Positions 34,745-43,753 are shown, counted from the first letter of the stretch. The stretch: DNA of 64,000 bases from Brachybacterium phenoliresistens (GCF_000576425.1 NZ_KK069997.1:1-64000); one strand, 5' to 3'. Numbers and translations are program-made. The notes: a model not told the origin generated them from the sequence alone.

Positions 34745-35683
34745 ATGACCGCAGCCGGCCCCGCCCCCGATCCGACCCCGCCCGCGCACCCGGCCCCCCG
34801 CCCGGATCCGCACCCGCGGGAGGTCTCCTCCGCCCTGCTGGACCTGCTGGACCTGCGCGCGGCCGATGCCTCCGGGCAGGCCGCGGCCTTCGAGGGCGAC
34901 ACCCGGGCGCACCCGGGCGGGCACGTCTTCGGCGGACAGGTGATGGGCCAGGCCGTCGTCGCCGTGGGCCGCACGGTGCCCGAGGGGAGGCGCATCCACT
35001 CGATGTACTCCTACTTCCTGGCCCCGGGCGCGCCGGACGTGCCGATCCGCTTCGAGGTCGACGACCTCCGCGACGGCGGCTCCTTCTCCGTGCGCCGCGT
35101 CCTGGCCTCCCAGGAGGGGCGGACGATCCTGGCGATGACGGCGTCCTTCCAGGAGCAGCAGGACGGGCTCGAGCATCAGACCCGCGCCCCCGCCGCTCCG
35201 TCCCCCGAGGACCTCCCGACGACCGCCGAGGTCCTGGCCGGCATCGACCATCCCGTGGCCCGCTACTGGGCCACCCAGCGTCCGATCGACATCCGCCACG
35301 TCACGGACCCGATCTACCTGCGCCCGGACGGCTCCGGCTCCGAGTCGCAGATGCTGTGGATGCGCATGGTCTCCCCCGTCGAGGCCGATCCCCTGGTGCA
35401 CGATGCGATCCTGGCCTTCGCCAGCGACTACACGCCCTTCGAGCCGATCCTGCGCCGCCAGGGCCTGAGCTGGGTGACGCCGGGGCTGCGCATGGCCACC
35501 ATCAACCACGCCATCTGGTGGCACCGCCACGTGGAGATGAACGAATGGCTGCTGTACGTGCAGCGCTCCCCCTCGGCCGCGGGCGGGCGCGGGCTCACCG
35601 AGGGCAACGTCTTCGACCGTGCCGGCGACCTCGTCGCGACCATCGTGCAGGAGGGCATGATCCGGGTGAAGCCCACCGCCTGA
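34745..35683 (+). CDS. tesB: Acyl-CoA thioesterase II (TesB-like, double hotdog)
   Basis: 312 residues. GGHVFGGQVMGQAVVAVGRT opens the first hotdog; IHSMYSYFLAPGAPDVPI and VRRVLASQEGRTILAMTASF follow, and the second hotdog holds HDAILAFASDYTPFEPI and MATINHAIWWHRHVEMNEWL. The Asp-Gln-Thr type active site is met by D in ASDYT plus later positions. Cleaves medium- to long-chain acyl-CoA. A Pro-rich N-terminus (20 residues) is probably disordered. TAGCAT lies 6 nt before the ATG. Confidence 0.9.
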   Translation: MTAAGPAPDPTPPAHPAPRPDPHPREVSSALLDLLDLRAADASGQAAAFEGDTRAHPGGHVFGGQVMGQAVVAVGRTVPEGRRIHSMYSYFLAPGAPDVPIRFEVDDLRDGGSFSVRRVLASQEGRTILAMTASFQEQQDGLEHQTRAPAAPSPEDLPTTAEVLAGIDHPVARYWATQRPIDIRHVTDPIYLRPDGSGSESQMLWMRMVSPVEADPLVHDAILAFASDYTPFEPILRRQGLSWVTPGLRMATINHAIWWHRHVEMNEWLLYVQRSPSAAGGRGLTEGNVFDRAGDLVATIVQEGMIRVKPTA

Positions 35684-35705
35684 GCGCCGGAGCGGGAGCC
35701 GTGCC

Positions 35706-37013
35706 TCAGGCGACGGCCTCGAGGGCCGCGGCCTGGGCGCGCGGCAGGGCCTCGGAGGCGGTGGTCGTGCCGGCGAAGACCTCCTGGATGATCGGCATGG
35801 CCGCGGCGGTCCCGGCGGCGGCCCGCGGGCCGGTCTCCGGCAGGGACACCTCGGCGAGGTCCGCGACCAGCGGAGCCACGTCCACGCCCTGGCCGCTCCA
35901 ATGCTCCTGCCAGGACTGGCGCAGGTCCCGGTGGCCGGGGATGCCGATGCCCGCGGCGACCAGCGGGCGCTGCCCCTCGACGCCGCCCAGCCAGGTCAGC
36001 AGCGACGCGATGTCCGCGGTGCGGTCGTCGTCCTTGCTCACGATGCCCACCGCCGCGACCGCATGCACCAGCGGGCGCCGCCCCTGGGGCCCGGCGACCA
36101 CCGGATGCAGGTCCCAGGCGAAGGCGTCCCCGATCCCGTCGACCAGGCGCGGGAGGTCGTAGCTGCCGGTCTGCAGCAGGGCGAGCTGCCCGCCGACGAA
36201 CAGATCGCGGCACAGCTCGGGGTCGGCGTTGGTCTCGGCGCCGGTGGGGGCCACCAGGTCCAGGTTCGCGAGGTCGGCGAGGTACTGGACGGCGGCCATG
36301 CCCTGCTCGGAGGCGAAGGCGAAGACGTCCTCCTGCTGCCAGGCGCCGCCTGCGGCGGCGATGAACGGCCCCAGCAGGGCGGCCCGGTCCGCCTGCGCGG
36401 AGAAGCCGTAGGAGGGGCGATCGGACACCGCGTCGGAGCCGGACCCCGCCGCCGCGGCGGAGAGCGCCCGGGCGGCGTCGCGCAGCGTGTCGGAGCCGCC
36501 GGAGGGGTCGAAGACGAGCCCCTGCGGGTCGACCTGGACAGGGTCGACGAGCGCCCGGTTGGCGGCGAGCATGCTCACGTCCCAGAACTGGGGCACGCCC
36601 CACAGGACGTCGTCGCGGCGGTAGAGATCGGTGGCCGCGGCCTCCCAGCCGCTCGCGGCCTGCCCGGTGGCCTCGCCCGCGTCCACCAGCTTCCCGGCCT
36701 GCTGGAACTGCACCAGGTTGGCGGTGTTCATCCAGTAGACGTCGGCCGCGGACCGGGTGGCGAGGTCCTGCGGCAGCGCCGTCCAGTACTCGTCCCATTC
36801 CTGCACCTCGACGACGGCGGCGATGCCGGTCTGCTTCGTGAACGCGGCCAGGGACTCCTCGTAGGGCGCGAGCGCGCGGTCGTCCCACACCCGCAGCACC
36901 AGGGTGTCCTCGTCGGGCTCGACGGGCTCCTCGTCCGAGCCCCCGCAGGAGCTCGCCCCGCCCACCGCGCCCAGAGCGAGGAGGGATGCGAGCAGCTGGC
37001 GACGCGTGGGCAT
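35706..37013 (-). CDS. Sugar ABC transporter substrate-binding lipoprotein (family 1), orphan
   Basis: 435 residues. A twin-arginine-like N-region (MPTRRQLLASLLALGAVGG) and lipobox ASSC at residue ~23 mark an exported lipoprotein. The body follows the carbohydrate-binding family 1 pattern (VRVWDD-type strand, DVYWMNTANLVQF, WGVPQFWDVSM, AAMPIIQEVFAG). It is a clear paralogue of the protein at 41468-42802, sharing YWMN, LWGVPQ.WD, GF..QADR, PLVHAV.AVG and LLTWLG..EGQ in the same order. No permease genes flank it. GGAAGGACC precedes the ATG. It lies just behind glgP, past a hairpin. Confidence 0.88.
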   Translation of the reverse strand: MPTRRQLLASLLALGAVGGASSCGGSDEEPVEPDEDTLVLRVWDDRALAPYEESLAAFTKQTGIAAVVEVQEWDEYWTALPQDLATRSAADVYWMNTANLVQFQQAGKLVDAGEATGQAASGWEAAATDLYRRDDVLWGVPQFWDVSMLAANRALVDPVQVDPQGLVFDPSGGSDTLRDAARALSAAAAGSGSDAVSDRPSYGFSAQADRAALLGPFIAAAGGAWQQEDVFAFASEQGMAAVQYLADLANLDLVAPTGAETNADPELCRDLFVGGQLALLQTGSYDLPRLVDGIGDAFAWDLHPVVAGPQGRRPLVHAVAAVGIVSKDDDRTADIASLLTWLGGVEGQRPLVAAGIGIPGHRDLRQSWQEHWSGQGVDVAPLVADLAEVSLPETGPRAAAGTAAAMPIIQEVFAGTTTASEALPRAQAAALEAVA

Positions 37014-37035
37014 GGAGGTCCTTCCGACGGCGAGA

Positions 37036-37063
37036 GGGGCGGGGCACCATTGTGCCCCGCCCC
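37036..37063 (-). terminator. Hairpin between glgP and the binding-protein gene
   Basis: GGGGCGGGGCAC-CATT-GTGCCCCGCCCC: a 12-bp perfect stem with a 4-nt loop, 15 bp after the glgP stop and 22 bp before the next ATG. It should stop or attenuate glgP transcription. An almost identical palindrome occurs at 52006-52038. Confidence 0.65.
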
Positions 37064-37077
37064 GGCCCGCGCCCGGT

Positions 37078-39645
37078 TCAGGCGGAGGCGACCAGACCCA
37101 GCTCGGCGCGGGAGGCGAGCGCGGGGTGCTGCGGCACGACCCGCACGCCGGCGCCGATCTGCCCGGGCACGCTCACCGTCAGCCGCGTCGCCCACCGGCC
37201 GTCGTCCTGCCGCTGCAGCGGGACGATCTGGGGGTCCACCAGCTCCCCGTCCTCGCCGACGGGCCCCAGCAGCGCCTCGACGGCGACCGAGGACTCCTCC
37301 AGCGCGCCCAGGCGGACCTCGGCGGACAGGGTGATCTCCGCGCCCGTGGGGACGGTGCCGCCGGCGGCGGCCCCGGCGCCCTCCAGGCGCACATCGTGCA
37401 CGGAGACCTGCGGCCAGGCATCGGCCACCTGCGCCTTCCACGCGGTGAAGGCGGCCGCGAGGGTGGTGTCCTGGCCGAAGGCCGCGGCCGAGCGCGCCGC
37501 CGGCAGGTACAGCTCGGTGACGTAGTCCCGGACCATCCGGGCGGCGGTGATCCGCGGGGCGATCTGCACCAGGGAGGCGCGGACCTTCTTCAGCCACCCC
37601 GTGCGCATGCCGCGGTCGTCGCGCTCGTAGAACAGCGGGGCGATGCGGTGCTCGAGGATGTCGTACAGCGCGGCGGCCTCGAGCTCGTCGCGGCGGTCCT
37701 GGTCCTCGACGCTCGCCGTCGGGATCGTCCAGCCGGCCTCGTCGGTGGCCATCTCGTCCCACCATCCGTCGGAGATCGAGAAGGTGAGGCCGCCGTTGAG
37801 CACGGCCTTCATGCCGGAGGTCCCGGAGGCCTCCTCCGGGCGGATCGGGTTGTTCAGCCACACGTCGGAGCCGGCGATGAGCACGGAGGCCATGCGGATG
37901 TCGTAGTCCGGGAGGAAGACGATGCGGTGGCGGACACCCGCCTCGTCGGCGAAGCGGACCAGCTCCTGCATGAACTCCTTGCCGGGACGGTCCGCCGGGT
38001 GGGCCTTGCCGGCGATCACCAGCTGCACGGGACGGTCCGGATCCAGCAGGATGCGGCGCAGCCGCTCGGGGTCGCGCAGCATGAGGGTCAGGCGCTTGTA
38101 CGTCGAGACGCGACGGGCGAAGCCGACGGTGAGGACCTCGGGATCCAGGATCTCGCGGGTCCAGGCCAGCTCGGTCTCATCGGCCCCGCGGCGCAGCCAT
38201 GCGTCGTGCACGTGCTCGCGGGCCATGTCCACCAGGTCGGCGCGCAGGTGGTCGCGGGCCTCGTCGAGGTCGGCGTCGGTGAGCGTGGCCAGCGGGCTCC
38301 AGTCGGTCAGGGCGGAGATGTCCACATCGCCCAGCGCCTTCTTGAACAGGTCGTCCATCACCCGCGAGGTCCAGGTGCGCCGGTGCACGCCGTTGGTCAC
38401 CGAGGTGATGGGCACCTCCGGCACCTCGAAGCCCGGGTAGAGGTCCTCGAACATGCGCCGGGAGACGGCGCCGTGCAGGGCGGAGACGCCGTTCGCGCGC
38501 TGCGCGAGGCGGAAGCCCATGTGCGCCATGTTGAACACCTGGCCGCCGTTCTCCAGGCCCAGGGCCAGGGCCGCCTCGACGGGCAGCCCCTCGACCAGGC
38601 GGGAGATCCCCTCCCCGTCGGCGTCGAGGTAGCGGCGCAGCTCGGTCACGTCGAAGCGGTCGATGCCCGCCGGCACCGGGGTATGGGTCGTGAAGACGGT
38701 GCCGGCGCGCACCTCGGACAGCGCCTCGTCGAAGCCGGCGCCCTCCCGGATCAGACGGCCGATGCGCTCCAGCCCCGAGAACCCGGCGTGGCCCTCGTTG
38801 AGGTGGAACACCTGCGGCTGCGGGAAGGACGTCGCGGCGGTGTACGCCTCGACCGCGCGCACGCCGCCGATGCCCAGCACGATCTCCTGGACGATGCGGT
38901 GCTCATGGTCGCCGCCGTAGAGACGGTCGGTGATCGCCCGCGCCTCCTCGTCGTTGACCTCGAGGTTGGTGTCCAGCAGCAGCAGGGGGACGCGCCCGAC
39001 CTGCGCGACCCACAGCCCGATGGCGACCTCGCGGCCCCCGGGGAAGGTCACCGAGACGGTCAGCTGCACGCCGTCGGCCCCGCGGACGGGCTCGACCGGC
39101 AGCGCGGCCGGATCGTTGAGGCGGTAGGTCTCCTGCTGCCAGCCCGAGCGGTCCAGGCTCTGGGAGAAGTAGCCGTACTGGTAGAGCAGGCCCACGGCCA
39201 CCAGCGGCACGCCGAGGTCGGAGGCGGACTTGAGGTGGTCCCCGGCGAGGATCCCGAGACCCCCGGAGTAGATGGGAAGGGTCGGGGTGATGCCGAACTC
39301 CATGGAGAAGTACGCGACGGCCGGCACGGGCGCCCCGGTCTCGGGGACGGTGCGCTGGAACCAGCGCCCGGACTCGCGGTAGGTGCTGAGGTCCCCGACC
39401 TCGGAGCGCATGCGCGCGAGGAACGACTCGTCCCGCGCGGCCTCGGCCAGCCGGGCGGCGGGCACCAGCGGCAGCATCGCCACGGGATTCTCGCCGCTGC
39501 GGGCGAAGGCATCCGGATCGAGGCTGCGGAACAGGTCGAGGCTCTGGCGGCGCCAGGCCCACCGGAGGTTCATCGCCAGGACGCGCAGCGGCTCCAGGGC
39601 GGTGGGGAGCTGGGAGGCGACCTGGACGGTCGTGATCGGCTTCAT
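37078..39645 (-). CDS. glgP: Alpha-glucan (glycogen/maltodextrin) phosphorylase, DUF3417 type
   Basis: 855 residues, matching the long actinobacterial phosphorylase (Rv1328 type) with an N-terminal DUF3417 (LEPLRVLAMNLRWAWRR). YFSMEFGITPTLPIYSGGLG and VFHLNEGHAGFS line the glucan site, and EASGTSGMKAVLNGGLTF (~608) carries the pyridoxal-phosphate lysine region. Releases glucose 1-phosphate from glucan ends. A ~120-residue beta-rich C-terminal domain follows, as in homologues. ATG 39645 has TACGGT 7 nt upstream. Flanked by sugar-binding proteins, fitting a glucan-use cluster. Confidence 0.93.
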   Translation of the reverse strand: MKPITTVQVASQLPTALEPLRVLAMNLRWAWRRQSLDLFRSLDPDAFARSGENPVAMLPLVPAARLAEAARDESFLARMRSEVGDLSTYRESGRWFQRTVPETGAPVPAVAYFSMEFGITPTLPIYSGGLGILAGDHLKSASDLGVPLVAVGLLYQYGYFSQSLDRSGWQQETYRLNDPAALPVEPVRGADGVQLTVSVTFPGGREVAIGLWVAQVGRVPLLLLDTNLEVNDEEARAITDRLYGGDHEHRIVQEIVLGIGGVRAVEAYTAATSFPQPQVFHLNEGHAGFSGLERIGRLIREGAGFDEALSEVRAGTVFTTHTPVPAGIDRFDVTELRRYLDADGEGISRLVEGLPVEAALALGLENGGQVFNMAHMGFRLAQRANGVSALHGAVSRRMFEDLYPGFEVPEVPITSVTNGVHRRTWTSRVMDDLFKKALGDVDISALTDWSPLATLTDADLDEARDHLRADLVDMAREHVHDAWLRRGADETELAWTREILDPEVLTVGFARRVSTYKRLTLMLRDPERLRRILLDPDRPVQLVIAGKAHPADRPGKEFMQELVRFADEAGVRHRIVFLPDYDIRMASVLIAGSDVWLNNPIRPEEASGTSGMKAVLNGGLTFSISDGWWDEMATDEAGWTIPTASVEDQDRRDELEAAALYDILEHRIAPLFYERDDRGMRTGWLKKVRASLVQIAPRITAARMVRDYVTELYLPAARSAAAFGQDTTLAAAFTAWKAQVADAWPQVSVHDVRLEGAGAAAGGTVPTGAEITLSAEVRLGALEESSVAVEALLGPVGEDGELVDPQIVPLQRQDDGRWATRLTVSVPGQIGAGVRVVPQHPALASRAELGLVASA

Positions 39646-39724
39646 GGCGCACACCGTACCGGGTCCCGGGGGACAATACAGTGAGGACCGGAGGACGTGG
39701 ACACGAGCGCTGCGGGAGGGCTTC

Positions 39725-41392
39725 ATGCACGCAGGACCGCAGGCCGATGCGCAGGCCGGCGACCTCGACGGGACCGTCGAGGACACGGTCGACCTCGGGG
39801 CCGGGCTGGACCCCGTGCGCTCGCTCCTGCACCGCTGCGCCCGCGGGGACCGCGACGCCGCCGCGAGCCTGGTCGAGCTGCTCTCCCCCCGCGTCCACGG
39901 CCTGGCCATCGAGGTCTCCGGCTCCTCCGCGACGGCGGAGCGGCTGAGCATCGCCGTGCTGCGCGGCGCCCTGCGGGACGCCCACGACCTGGCCTCCGGG
40001 GCGATGCCCGGGGAGACCGCCGTGCTGGACCGGGCCCGCCGGGCCATCATCGCCGACACCTCGGGCCGCGGCACCGTCCGCTCCCTGGCGGCCGCCGCCT
40101 CCGCGGCCCGGCGCGCACCCCATCGGCGCGAGCAGGAGATCGTGCGGGCCCTGCTGAGCATGCCGCCGTCGCGGCGCGCCCTGCTCGAGCTGGCGGCCCT
40201 GGGCCGCTTCCCCTACAGCGGCTCCGCGCGGCGCGGAGCGGCCGCCGAGCTGTCCGCGGGGCTCGCCGCGATCCGGCCCGGCGCCGCGACGGCGACGACC
40301 GGCAGCGGCCCCCAGGAGGCGGGACCGGGAGCACCGGGGGGACCTCGCGCGGCCGGTCCGCAGACCGCCGGTCCGCAGGCTGCCGGTCCGCCGACGGCCG
40401 GGCCCGGCGAGCTGGCGGCCCTCGCCGCGCTGGACGCCCTGGCCCTGGCCGATGCCGGCGAGCGCGAGCGCCTGCATGCCCTCACCCGCACCGCCGAGGA
40501 GGCCTCCGTGCGCCGGGCGGCGATCGAGGCCGCCGCCGAGCTGACCCTGCTCACCGCCCGGGCGCCCACCCGGGACCTGGGGCCCCGGGTGCTCGAGGGC
40601 TTCGCCCCGCGCCCGCTGCCCTCCCTCGGTCCGGGAGCGTCGCGGGAGTACTCCGGCACCTACGAGACGCCCGTGCTGGGCACCGACACGCACCGCCGGC
40701 TGGTCGGCCCGCCCGCGCGCGGGGGCGGGCCCGGCTCGGCGAGACCCGCGGCCGGGACGGGCGGGGCGCAGCCCTCCGTGCAGGTCCCCGCCCCGGCGTC
40801 CGCGGCCTCCGCCCCCTCGGCCGATCCGGCGCCCGCCTTCGCCTTCCGTCCCGCTGCGCGCGGGGCTGCCGCGGGCCCGGCCGGTCGCCGCGGCGCCGGA
40901 GCCCGGGCCGGCGCGGGCCGCACCGACGCCCGCCGGACGGGCCGCCGCCGCTGGGTCGGGGGTCTGCTGGCCGTGCTCGCGGTGCTCGCCCTCGGGGCCA
41001 CGACCACCGGCTGGGTCCTCGCCGACCGGGCGCAGGACCGGGCGCTGCAGGCGCAGCGCGACTGGGCCCAGGTGGCCACGATGCCCGGCGCCCGCGGCGT
41101 CGAGGGGCGCAGCGACAACGGGTCGTGGCGCGCGGTCCTCGCCCCCGAGGGCACGGTGCTGCTGGCCCAGGACGTGCGGCCCTACGAGGACGACGAGGTG
41201 CTGCAGCTGTGGGCCCAGCGCGACGGCGCCCTGGTGGACCTGGGCGTGCTGGACCTGCGCCGCGACGGCACGGTCACCTTCCATGCCGACGCCGGCGGCG
41301 AGCGCCTGGTGGTCACCCGCGAGCGGGCCCCCGGCAACCAGTCGGGCACGCCGTCCGAGCTCGTCGTCGCCGAGCTGACGCCCGATCCCTGA
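39725..41392 (+). CDS. Putative fusion of a degenerate SigK-type ECF sigma factor with an RskA-type anti-sigma factor
   Basis: 555 residues. Residues ~25-115 align with ECF region 2 of SigK (LHRCARGDRDAAASLVELL, PRVHGLAIEV, then VLRGALRDA, RARRAIIAD). Residues ~135-180 resemble region 4 (EIVRALLSMPPSRRALLELA, GRFPYSG) but the recognition helix-turn-helix is cut short. An AGPQT/AGPPT repeat linker follows (~200-225), then an RskA-like cytosolic domain (GELAALAALDALALADAGER), a Pro/Ala-rich stretch, one membrane helix (WVGGLLAVLAVLALGATTTG, ~412-432) and the extracytoplasmic RskA domain (VLQLWAQRDGALVDLGVLDL). GGGAGGG lies upstream of ATG 39725. The result is a membrane-tethered sigma-like protein; whether it binds RNA polymerase is unknown. 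Confidence 0.72.
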   Translation: MHAGPQADAQAGDLDGTVEDTVDLGAGLDPVRSLLHRCARGDRDAAASLVELLSPRVHGLAIEVSGSSATAERLSIAVLRGALRDAHDLASGAMPGETAVLDRARRAIIADTSGRGTVRSLAAAASAARRAPHRREQEIVRALLSMPPSRRALLELAALGRFPYSGSARRGAAAELSAGLAAIRPGAATATTGSGPQEAGPGAPGGPRAAGPQTAGPQAAGPPTAGPGELAALAALDALALADAGERERLHALTRTAEEASVRRAAIEAAAELTLLTARAPTRDLGPRVLEGFAPRPLPSLGPGASREYSGTYETPVLGTDTHRRLVGPPARGGGPGSARPAAGTGGAQPSVQVPAPASAASAPSADPAPAFAFRPAARGAAAGPAGRRGAGARAGAGRTDARRTGRRRWVGGLLAVLAVLALGATTTGWVLADRAQDRALQAQRDWAQVATMPGARGVEGRSDNGSWRAVLAPEGTVLLAQDVRPYEDDEVLQLWAQRDGALVDLGVLDLRRDGTVTFHADAGGERLVVTRERAPGNQSGTPSELVVAELTPDP

Positions 41393-41457
41393 GCGGCGCC
41401 GCGTCCCTGAGCGGCGCCGCGTCCCTGAGCGGCGCCGGGCTCGTGAGCGGCGCCGGC
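41386..41457. repeat. Four 18-bp tandem repeats carrying successive stop codons
   Basis: Unit TCCCTGAGCGGCGCCGCG at 41386, exact at 41404, one change at 41422, four changes at 41440. Each unit holds the palindrome GGCGCC. The stop TGA of the sigma/anti-sigma gene is in unit 1 and, because 18 is a multiple of 3, each further unit gives another in-frame TGA. The repeat fills the gap to the convergent binding-protein gene and may also act as terminator DNA. Confidence 0.85.
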
Positions 41458-41467
41458 TCCCGGCGGG

Positions 41468-42802
41468 TCACGCCATGGCGGCGTTGCCCTCCTTCTGCGC
41501 CTGCGGGACGCCCTCGGCCGCGCTGAGCCGGCCGATGAAGATCTCCTGGAAGATCGGCATGACGGCGGTGAGCCCGGCGTTCGCCCGGGTGCCGGTGTCC
41601 GCGGGCGCCGGGTCCTTCGCCGCCTCGACGAAGATCTCGACATCCACGCCCTTGGCGCTCCAATGGTCGATGAAGGCCCCCTGCGCCTGCGTGTTACCGG
41701 GGAATGCCACGCCCTGCTCGCCCAGCGGCATCTGCCCCTCGGCGGACCCCAGCCAGGTCAGCAGGGCCGCGATGCCCTCCTGGCGCGAGTCGTCGGCCTT
41801 GGCGTTGCCGACCGCGACCACGCCGTGGACCAGGGACTTCGCGCCGGCCGGGCCGGCGACCATCGGCGCCAGGGCCCACTCGAAGGATCCCGCCACGCCG
41901 GAGTCGATGTTGGCGAGGTTGTAGGGCCCGGACTGGAACAGGGCCAGCTTCCCCTGCGTGAAGAGATCCCGGGTGAAGTCGCCGTTCTCGTTGGTGTCGG
42001 CCGCGCTGGGGGCGACCTGCTCGGTGTTCACGAGCCCGGCCATGTACTCGAAGGCGGCGATGCCCTCCGGGGAGGCGAAGGCGTAGCGGTCCTCGACCTG
42101 CCACTGGGCGCCGTTGGAGGCGAGGAAGGGGCCGATGATCGCCTGGCGGTCCGCCTGCGAGTTGAATCCGAACTGGGTGCGCGTGTCCGGGTCGAAGCCG
42201 TCCGTGCCGGGCGTGCGGCCCTCGCCGTCCAGGGTGAGGGCGCGGGCCGCCTCGCGCAGCGGATCGCTGGCGGCCGCCGGGTCGAAGGACAGGGCGGAGA
42301 CGTCCACCCCGGCCGCCTCGACCAGGCCCACGTTGTAGAACAGGGCGATGGAGTCCCACAGCTGCGGCACGCCCCACAGGGTGCCCTCGCGGGTGTAGAG
42401 ATCCACCACCGACTGCTCCCACTGATCGGCGCCCTCGGTGACGACCTCGTCGATCGCCAGCAGGTCCCCGGAGTCGGCGTACTGCACGAAGCTGGCGGAG
42501 TTCATCCAGTAGACATCGGCCGCGTCGCCGCTGGCCACGTCCAGGGGAAGCTTCGTCCAGTAGTCCGCCCACGGCACCAGGTCGATGTTCACGGACCAGC
42601 CCGACTGCTCGGTGAACGCGGCGAAGGAGGCCTCGTAGGCGGGCACCGCGGCCTCGTCCCAGAGCCGGAACGTCAGGGACTTGTCCCCGTCGCCGCCGCT
42701 GCCGCCGCCCTGGCGGGAGGGGGCGGAGGGAGAGCAGGCGGCCAGGGCTCCGGCCGTGCCGGTGGCGGCGAAGGAGGCGAGCAGCGTGCGGCGGTCCATC
42801 AT
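41468..42802 (-). CDS. Sugar ABC transporter substrate-binding lipoprotein (family 1)
   Basis: 444 residues. The N-terminus MMDRRTLLASFAATGTAG leads to a lipobox (LAAC, Cys ~22) and a Gly/Ser-rich spacer. FRLWDEAAVPAYEASF, DVYWMNSASFVQYADSG, LWGVPQLWDSIALFYN and MPIFQEIFIGRLSAAEG are typical of family 1 solute-binding proteins. It lies downstream of two permease genes on the same strand, so this is the binding protein of that importer; no ATPase gene is nearby, so a shared MsiK-type ATPase is likely. GAAGGA precedes the start. Paralogue of the orphan at 35706-37013. Confidence 0.9.
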   Translation of the reverse strand: MMDRRTLLASFAATGTAGALAACSPSAPSRQGGGSGGDGDKSLTFRLWDEAAVPAYEASFAAFTEQSGWSVNIDLVPWADYWTKLPLDVASGDAADVYWMNSASFVQYADSGDLLAIDEVVTEGADQWEQSVVDLYTREGTLWGVPQLWDSIALFYNVGLVEAAGVDVSALSFDPAAASDPLREAARALTLDGEGRTPGTDGFDPDTRTQFGFNSQADRQAIIGPFLASNGAQWQVEDRYAFASPEGIAAFEYMAGLVNTEQVAPSAADTNENGDFTRDLFTQGKLALFQSGPYNLANIDSGVAGSFEWALAPMVAGPAGAKSLVHGVVAVGNAKADDSRQEGIAALLTWLGSAEGQMPLGEQGVAFPGNTQAQGAFIDHWSAKGVDVEIFVEAAKDPAPADTGTRANAGLTAVMPIFQEIFIGRLSAAEGVPQAQKEGNAAMA

Positions 42803-42857
42803 CAGGTGTCCTTCCGGGGCGGGCGGGGATGGCCCCCATTATGGTCCGCGCCCCTCG

Positions 42858-42881
42858 CCCCCGGGCGGATCGACCCGGGGG
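42858..42881 (-). terminator. Hairpin between permease and binding-protein genes
   Basis: CCCCCGGG-CGGATCGA-CCCGGGGG forms an 8-bp perfect stem with an 8-nt loop, 18 bp after the permease stop and 55 bp before the binding-protein start. It may end the permease message or set the ratio of binding protein to permease. Confidence 0.5.
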
Positions 42882-42899
42882 CGGGACGGCTGCGCATGC

Positions 42900-43742
42900 T
42901 CAGCGCAGCTGCGTCGCCGCGATGGAGCTGGTGATCTGCCGCTGGAAGATCACCATGAGCAGCACCAGCGGCAGCATCGCCAGGGTGGTCCCGGCCATCA
43001 CCAGGGTCCAGTTGTTGTTGTACTGCGACTGCAGGGAGCTGGTCGCGACGGTGATGGTGCGCCAGGCGGGCCCGGAGGTGATCACCAGCGGCCACATGAA
43101 GCTGTTCCAGTGGGTGACCACGGTGATGAGCATCAGCGTGGCCAGGATGGGCCGGTTCAGCGGGACCACCAGGTGCCACAGCAGGCCCAGCGTGCCCGCG
43201 CCGTCGATCCGCATGGCGTCCACCAGCTCCCCCGGGACGGCGCGGAAGTTCTCGCGCAGCAGGAAGATCGCGTACGGGGAGCCCAGCACGAACGGCAGCA
43301 CGAGGGCCCAGAAGGTGTTGCGCAGGCCGGCCTCGCTGAGCATGAGGTACAGCGGCACCACGACCACCACCTGCGGCACCATCAGCGTCGCGACGTACAC
43401 CCAGAACAGCAGGTCCCGGCCGGGGAAGCGGAGCATGGCGAAGGCGTAGGCGGCGAGCACGGAGAAGACCATCTGCCCCGCGAGGATCACCGCGACCATC
43501 TGGAGGGTCACCACCACCGGGGTGAGGAAGCCGTCGGTCGAGGTGAGCAGGGCCAGGAGGTTCTCGGCCGTCGGCGGGGACGGCCAGGACAGCGGTCCCT
43601 GCCGCGCGAACTGCCCGGCCGAGGTGAGGGCCGTGAGCACGGAGACGCCGAAGGGTGCGAGGGTGAGCAGGGCCGCGGCCAGCAGCAGGGCGTAGGTCCC
43701 CGCGTACCCGGCGAGTCGGCTGCGGGCGGCGGTGGTGCGCAT
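42900..43742 (-). CDS. Carbohydrate ABC transporter permease, MalG-type
   Basis: 280 residues, six hydrophobic segments. The EAA loop reads DAMRIDGAGTLGLLWHLVVP, which docks the ATPase; the ending QRQITSSIAATQLR is like MalG-group ends (ITxGAVKG variant). AGGGGAG lies 4 nt before ATG 43742. Second permease of the importer, 11 bp after the first. Confidence 0.92.
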   Translation of the reverse strand: MRTTAARSRLAGYAGTYALLLAAALLTLAPFGVSVLTALTSAGQFARQGPLSWPSPPTAENLLALLTSTDGFLTPVVVTLQMVAVILAGQMVFSVLAAYAFAMLRFPGRDLLFWVYVATLMVPQVVVVVPLYLMLSEAGLRNTFWALVLPFVLGSPYAIFLLRENFRAVPGELVDAMRIDGAGTLGLLWHLVVPLNRPILATLMLITVVTHWNSFMWPLVITSGPAWRTITVATSSLQSQYNNNWTLVMAGTTLAMLPLVLLMVIFQRQITSSIAATQLR

Positions 43743-43753
43743 CGGCTCCCCTC

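Noticed and set aside
41386..41457. CRISPR array
   Set aside because: Units are directly adjacent without spacers and there are no cas genes; a simple tandem repeat.
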